NCBI GenBank assembly: GCA_905181675.1
Contig: CAJIYZ010000067.1
Coordinates: 1-44,559 of the forward strand
Origin: Bacteroidetes bacterium MED-G20
Lineage (GTDB): Bacteria > Bacteroidota > Bacteroidia > Flavobacteriales_D > Parvicellaceae
Length of the DNA stretch: 44,559 bases
Direction: 5' to 3'
The position numbers were made by a program, and so were the translations under genes. Of this stretch, positions 39,718 through 44,559 are shown in pieces; the first letter of the stretch is position 1; each line of letters starts with the position of its first letter. The notes below the pieces were generated by a model. It saw only the letters and a program-made list of their open reading frames with translations. It searched no databases and had not been told where the DNA came from.

Positions 39718-41694
39718 TCAATAAGATTTTTCTATTTCTGTTACTTCTAAATGGCTAGTATTTTGGGGTCTAAAATATATAAAGTCATAATTATCAATCA
39801 CCTTTAATTCCAAGATGTCACCTTTCATTTGAAATGGCGCCAATAAAATTGATTCTTTAAATTCAACTATATTATTCCTATTTTTTTCATTATTAGAATA
39901 ACCTAATAAATAAATAGTGTCCAAATGAAAATTTTTAATTTTCAGAACCAATTCATTTTTGTCATTTATATATTTATTGGCTTTTATACCAATTGATGGA
40001 AAAAAATTATCATCAATTGATCCATAGTCATAGTTAAGCGGTTTAAGAACAAAATCATAACTTGAATCATAGTCTACAAGCAATTCTCTAACTGCCTTTG
40101 CATTAGCCACTAGATAATCTATTTCAAATTCATAATTTGGAAATTCATTTTTTAAAAGATTACTTAATGAATCAGAACTGGCTTCGTATTTTTTGACAAT
40201 ACTATTCATGTATTCTTCTTGAGAGAATTTTTTTAGAAATTTTTTATAGCTAGAAACAAATTGTTCGTTATTAAAAAATTGTTTGGATAAGAAAGTCATT
40301 TTAAAATACGAGGACACAGAGTCAGAATATCCATAAATTACATCTTCAATTCCTTCCTCAATCCCTGCGTAGCAATCGAAAGCAATGTGCTCTAACGTAT
40401 GAATTCTCGGGTTATAATAAAAACGTTGATTGTGCCAATGGTATGAATGTCTAATTTTCCCAATATCATATAGAGCATACAGCTTTGCAGTGTAGTTTAA
40501 ATCAAATATATCTTCCAAATTAATCTCAAAATTTTTGTATTTAGTCATTAATTCTAACCCTTTATAAAAAGCTTTTTTGAGACTGTCAGATGAGAAAACA
40601 CTTTTCTTCTGAAAAGGAATTATTTCTGAAGCTTCAAAAAATGGATATAATTTTTTATTCTTTGGATTGTTTGATCGGGTTTCCCATATTCCCTCCTCAT
40701 TAAATTTGAGTATGGGTGAATGTATTCTTTGATTATATTCAAGTAACTCTTTGCTGAAATGTTCTTCATATGCATATATCCCTAAATTATTCCCGTTCAA
40801 AGAGGCAGTGATAAATCCATATCTTGTAGTTAAAATATTTTCATCTTTAAAAATTTTGTGCATTATCCATTCTTTTAGAAAAGACCGTGTTTTTGGATGT
40901 TGGATGGAGAATGATTTCATCCCTTTAAAATCCTTATCTCCTCCTACTTTGATTCTAAATGACCATTTATCACCCACAAGATGATCTATCCAATCCCCTT
41001 TTAATCGGATTTCAATTGGTATTTTCTCGTTGTTGTAAACCATAAATCCGCTAAATTTTTTTTTCAAAGATTTACTAATGATGCCATTTTGAATTGCTTT
41101 ATCTCTATATCTAAAAAGCTTCTCTAAATCTTTAGACTTAATTTGAATTGCTAAATTTTCTTTTTTGAATATTGGTCTTTTGGATCTTTTTAATACTTCA
41201 ATTTTCAAATCGTCATAGTATGCAGGAACAGTTTTTTCGTTATGTATGAAAAACTTAACTTGATTATAATCTTTTTCAAGAATATAGCTAAGAGTGACTA
41301 GTACCCACTGGCTTTCTATTTTTTTTTTGTGACTTCTTTTGACCGTTAAAATATTTTTATTTTCATCTACCAACTTTAAATATCCTTTAGATAAGCCAGT
41401 TTTTTCCCATATAGAAATTATTATTTCATTTCCTTTTTCTAAATGTTCAAAAGTATAACCAAGAGCATATGGGTTTTCATTATCAACTTTTGCACTAAAC
41501 TTTCCTGATTTTGAGTATTCTAAAGATTGGGACAATGACTTGGAGACCACATCTAAGTTTTGAGAAATAAAATGGGTTCCTTCAACTCTTTCCATGTCGC
41601 ACAAAATTGGGAATTTATTGTTTTGTTGGCAGCTAAATGTATAGAGCAAAAACGCTAATACTGGTAAATATATTTGGAGGATTTTCTTCAACAC
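39718..41694 (-). CDS. CotH kinase-like family lipoprotein
   Basis: Lipobox TFSCQQ; IEIRLKGDWIDHLVGDKWSFRIKV, GMKSFSIQHPKTRSFLKEWIMHKIFKDENILTTRYGFI, NGNNLGIYAYEEHFSKELLE. Confidence 0.72.
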   Translation of the reverse strand: MLKKILQIYLPVLAFLLYTFSCQQNNKFPILCDMERVEGTHFISQNLDVVSKSLSQSLEYSKSGKFSAKVDNENPYALGYTFEHLEKGNEIIISIWEKTGLSKGYLKLVDENKNILTVKRSHKKKIESQWVLVTLSYILEKDYNQVKFFIHNEKTVPAYYDDLKIEVLKRSKRPIFKKENLAIQIKSKDLEKLFRYRDKAIQNGIISKSLKKKFSGFMVYNNEKIPIEIRLKGDWIDHLVGDKWSFRIKVGGDKDFKGMKSFSIQHPKTRSFLKEWIMHKIFKDENILTTRYGFITASLNGNNLGIYAYEEHFSKELLEYNQRIHSPILKFNEEGIWETRSNNPKNKKLYPFFEASEIIPFQKKSVFSSDSLKKAFYKGLELMTKYKNFEINLEDIFDLNYTAKLYALYDIGKIRHSYHWHNQRFYYNPRIHTLEHIAFDCYAGIEEGIEDVIYGYSDSVSSYFKMTFLSKQFFNNEQFVSSYKKFLKKFSQEEYMNSIVKKYEASSDSLSNLLKNEFPNYEFEIDYLVANAKAVRELLVDYDSSYDFVLKPLNYDYGSIDDNFFPSIGIKANKYINDKNELVLKIKNFHLDTIYLLGYSNNEKNRNNIVEFKESILLAPFQMKGDILELKVIDNYDFIYFRPQNTSHLEVTEIEKSY

Positions 41695-41899
41695 TTCAGA
41701 ATAAAATTAGTTATATTATCTGTATCATTTTTACAAAATTAAAATCCAGCAGTAAATTATTACCTCAATAATACTCACCTAATTAGTTTAAATGATCAGG
41801 AAAATATTTAAATTATTGCATTTTTATATTCATGTTTTTATTTGATTATAATTTTATATTTTTTTTATTAACTCAGTTAATTGAGGTCTTTAATTTTTT

Positions 41900-41929
41900 T
41901 TTGTGGTAAAAATATAATTTATATATTTG
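41900..41929 (+). promoter_or_regulatory. Candidate Bacteroidota sigma promoter TTTG-N18-TATATTTG
   Basis: -33 TTTG (41900-41903), 18-nt spacer, -7 TATATTTG (41922-41929). Confidence 0.5.
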
Positions 41930-41950
41930 AGTAAACCACAAAATAAATTA

Positions 41951-42592
41951 TTGTCTAAGCTACTTAAATACCGCTGTTATAAAGAAAGTTTTTTTTTAGA
42001 TTATCTTCCAGATGAAATTTTTATTAATTTAGAAAAGAAGGATAGAGTAGAGTACCGTAAACTAAGAGAAAATCATCAAATAATAGAAAAAAAATCTTCG
42101 AAAATAAAGGCTTTGCAAGAGGAGATTCGAATTAAGCAGATTGCCCTTCAAAATCTAAAGTCTCAAATAGAACCTTCAATATCGAAGGATTCCCATTTAG
42201 ATGAAATGAATTTATCCAAATTCAAGTTAGCTGATATAATTGCCAAGTTTAATTTTTCTTTATCAATAGGACAAAGAATTCATAAGACAAAAACTAATAA
42301 ATCTTCTCAGCCAAAGTTTTATATGAGAATCACAGCATCTGATAAAAGGTTTAAAAATTTATATGTAGGCTCTTCAAAAAAAATCATAATTTCTCTTGCT
42401 AATATTTACCATGAACCATATACTAGCTTTAGTGTTGAAGAACTTAAATCAGAGTTAAAACTACTTTACTCGGTTTATGTAAGAAACTTTGTCTGGAATA
42501 ACTCCTGGGATCTTTTTTTCGATTCAAAACACACCTTAAAAGATCTCGAACTTTGGAGTAACGAAATAGGGAGTGAAATTTATAGATGGTAA
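41951..42592 (+). CDS. Hypothetical protein with central coiled coil; start uncertain
   Basis: Open frame 41927-42592; TTG 41927 lies in the predicted -7 element, so TTG 41951 is proposed. Confidence 0.55.
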   Translation: MSKLLKYRCYKESFFLDYLPDEIFINLEKKDRVEYRKLRENHQIIEKKSSKIKALQEEIRIKQIALQNLKSQIEPSISKDSHLDEMNLSKFKLADIIAKFNFSLSIGQRIHKTKTNKSSQPKFYMRITASDKRFKNLYVGSSKKIIISLANIYHEPYTSFSVEELKSELKLLYSVYVRNFVWNNSWDLFFDSKHTLKDLELWSNEIGSEIYRW

Positions 42593-42601
42593 ACTAAACC
42601 A

Positions 42602-42838
42602 ATGCAAAAAATAAAACTAATATGGGATTTTAATGGATTAGATTCATTAAAGACTGCTCAACATTTCAATATTCATATAGAAGAGTTTTTAGTAAAAGAG
42701 GATTTGCCATTTCATACTATTGGAGTGGATTCTATTAATGACTATCATAATATTGCTTTTTTAATTATAAATAAAGAGCACGTTGATAAAATAAAGCATG
42801 CATTAAAGCCGCAAAGAGCATTTTTAATAAATAAGTAA
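42602..42838 (+). CDS. Conserved small hypothetical protein
   Basis: 78-aa ORF MQKIKLIWDFNGLDSLKTAQHFNIHIEEFL..., 9 nt after the upstream stop. Confidence 0.65.
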   Translation: MQKIKLIWDFNGLDSLKTAQHFNIHIEEFLVKEDLPFHTIGVDSINDYHNIAFLIINKEHVDKIKHALKPQRAFLINK

Positions 42839-42846
42839 TTAGAGGT

Positions 42847-42873
42847 TTTAATAGGGTTTATTATCCTATTAAA
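42847..42873. repeat. Inverted repeat / stem-loop TTTAATAGG-N9-CCTATTAAA
   Basis: Perfect 9-bp arms directly after ORF 42602-42838. Confidence 0.6.
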
Positions 42874-42876
42874 GTC

Positions 42877-42907
42877 AATACAAAAAAAATTAATTTGTAT
42901 TTTTTTT
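42877..42907 (+). terminator. AT-rich hairpin with T run, probable terminator
   Basis: AATACAAA-N9-TTTGTATT then TTTTTT. Confidence 0.55.
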
Positions 42908-42993
42908 AATTTTATTTATATTTTTTAAATAGCTAATATTAAATTTTTATAAAAAAGACAATTAAAAACATAACTTTTTACTAACTTTAGTGT

Positions 42994-44280
42994 ATGCAAA
43001 AAATACTATTTATACTATTACTTACTATTCCATTTATTGGTTTTGGGCAAGGATTTGAAAAGACCTTTGGAGGTGCAAATTTTGATTTAGGATACTCTGT
43101 TCAGCCAACTTCAGATGGCGGTTATATTATTACTGGGTCTACAGAATCTTATGGTAACGGAGATGCAGATGTCTACCTTGTGAAAACAGATGCTAATGGA
43201 GACTCACTTTGGACTAAAACTTTCGGAGGAGCAAGTCAAGACTATGGTAGTTCTTTGCAACTAACATCAGACGGAGGATATATCATTGCAGGAAGGACAG
43301 AATATGGTAATGGAGATAAGGACGTCTATCTTATAAAAACAGATGCTAATGGGGATACCCTTTGGACCAAAACTTATGGAGGAACTAGTCTTGATTTTGG
43401 TTTTTTTGTACTCCAGACTACAGATGGAGGATTTATTATTACTGGTGCTACAGAATCTTTTGGCAACGGAGGGAGAGATGTTTATCTCGTAAAAACAGAT
43501 GCTAATGGGATAGAACAATGGGCTCAAAGCTTTGGAGGGTCAGTTTTTGATATTGGAAATTGCGTACAACAAACTACAGATGGAGGATATATTATCGTAG
43601 GTGGAACAAATTCTTTTGGAAATGGAAATAGAGATGTTTATCTCGTAAAAACAGATGACAATGGAGTAGAGCAATGGAATCAAACTTTTGGCGGGGTAGA
43701 GTTTGATGTGGGCAACAGTGTGAAACAAACTTCAGATGGCGGGTATATTATCACAGGTAGAACAGCTTCTTTTGGAGCTGGTGACAAGGATGTATACCTG
43801 ATAAAAACAGACGGTAGTGGAACAGAACAATGGTACAAAACTTTTGGAGGACCATCTTTTGATCTAGGAACTTGTGTGCATCAAACTCCCGATGGAGGTT
43901 ATGTCATTTGTGGAGGAGCAGATTCTTTTGGAGCAGGGGCTCGTGATGCTTATTTAATAAAAACAGATAGTAATGGAACCGAGCTTTGGAATGAAACATT
44001 TGGAGGGGCAAATTTTGAAATTGCTTACCATATGCAGCTAACTTCAGATGGAGGGTATGTAATTATTGGAGGAACAGATTCTTATGGTAATGGAGATAGA
44101 GATTTTTTTCTCATTAAAACAGAAGCAAATACTACAGCAATATTCAACCTCCCAAATCCCAATAGGAAATTACAGAAGATAGTGGATATTTTAGGAAGAG
44201 AAACCAATCCTCAACCTAATAATATAATTATAGAAATATACGATGATGGATCAGTGAAGAAAAAAATAGTGGTTGAATAA
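42994..44280 (+). CDS. Secreted seven-repeat protein, probable beta-propeller, with short T9SS-like C-terminal tail
   Basis: Signal peptide MQKILFILLLTIPFIGFGQ; seven 50-52 aa units TFGG..(D)xG..xxTxDGGYIIxGxTxSxGNGxxDVYLxKTDxNGxxxW; tail KIVDILGRETNPQPNNIIIEIYDDGSVKKKIVVE. Confidence 0.85.
   Translation: MQKILFILLLTIPFIGFGQGFEKTFGGANFDLGYSVQPTSDGGYIITGSTESYGNGDADVYLVKTDANGDSLWTKTFGGASQDYGSSLQLTSDGGYIIAGRTEYGNGDKDVYLIKTDANGDTLWTKTYGGTSLDFGFFVLQTTDGGFIITGATESFGNGGRDVYLVKTDANGIEQWAQSFGGSVFDIGNCVQQTTDGGYIIVGGTNSFGNGNRDVYLVKTDDNGVEQWNQTFGGVEFDVGNSVKQTSDGGYIITGRTASFGAGDKDVYLIKTDGSGTEQWYKTFGGPSFDLGTCVHQTPDGGYVICGGADSFGAGARDAYLIKTDSNGTELWNETFGGANFEIAYHMQLTSDGGYVIIGGTDSYGNGDRDFFLIKTEANTTAIFNLPNPNRKLQKIVDILGRETNPQPNNIIIEIYDDGSVKKKIVVE
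43063..44145 (+). repeat. Seven tandem ~156-bp coding repeats
   Basis: Six units of 51-52 aa plus a final ~50-aa unit, aligned by eye. Confidence 0.85.
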
Positions 44281-44333
44281 ATATTTTTTTAATCCATAAT
44301 CCATAATTTAAAACTTAACATTAAAAACAAAAT

Positions 44334-44559
44334 ATGAAAAAATCAATCAAATTATTTGCACTATTGCTTGTCATCTCATTTAATGCAAGTGCTCAGAACA
44401 ACTATCAAATTAAAAGAGCTACTTCATTTTCTGAATATGCTACCACTCAGTTAAAATTGACTAAAGAAGATCAGAAATTTCTTTACGATACTTATATTGA
44501 TAAATTTCTAAAACAACAGGAAAAAATTAAAGGTAAAGATTTGTCTGAGGAAGAAAAAA
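44334..44559 (+). CDS. Secreted hypothetical protein, truncated by window end
   Basis: MKKSIKLFALLLVISFNASAQNNYQIKRATSFSEYATTQLKLTKEDQKFLYDTYIDKFLKQQEKIKGKDLSEEEK with signal peptide; open to window end. Confidence 0.65.
   Translation, partial: MKKSIKLFALLLVISFNASAQNNYQIKRATSFSEYATTQLKLTKEDQKFLYDTYIDKFLKQQEKIKGKDLSEEEK

Noticed and set aside
41695-41900. AT-rich 200-nt intergenic region considered for a small RNA or riboswitch
   Set aside because: No strong hairpins or recognisable riboswitch core; homopolymer-rich sequence gives weak pairings only.
43267-43728. Two minus-strand ORFs with repeated ICFYEINISxS motifs
   Set aside because: Antisense reading of the 156-bp tandem repeats; periodicity is inherited from the sense strand.
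43063-44145. Tandem repeats considered as a CRISPR or VNTR
   Set aside because: Period of ~156 bp is in frame and encodes conserved ~52-aa units, so it is a protein repeat domain.

Overview
This 44.6 kb, AT-rich, gene-dense window is chromosomal and most likely from a marine-type Bacteroidota (Flavobacteriales-like). The lineage call is an inference from T9SS type B and choice-of-anchor L proteins, DUF4292, DUF5723, an IPExxxVDY protein, M28/M42 peptidases and TAnnTTTG-type -7 elements. It opens inside the 3' half of a tRNA-Phe (anticodon GAA). It is mostly housekeeping: gpmI, pheS, pyk, gatA, gatC, tatA, polA, trpS, plsC-like, tadA-like, SOD, dut and an EnvC-like M23 protein. Between these are lineage-specific envelope and secretion proteins: an AsmA-like protein, a T9SS cargo, a CotH-like lipoprotein, a DUF5723 protein and a seven-repeat probable beta-propeller. 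I found no convincing CRISPR array, transposase, prophage or known defence system. The least explained parts are: (i) a two-gene unit with a HIRAN-like single-domain protein behind a perfect 8-3-8 palindrome (9341-10067); (ii) an orphan gene pair with a well-spaced Bacteroidota-type promoter that overlaps the called start, followed by tandem hairpins (41900-42907); (iii) a seven-repeat secreted protein with a short T9SS-like tail (42994-44280); (iv) an AsmA-like protein with a ~160-aa charged helical tail and a DUF5723 protein with a ~110-aa Lys/Ser-rich tail; (v) two strong intrinsic terminators that lie inside the antisense coding 3' ends of the convergent neighbours.
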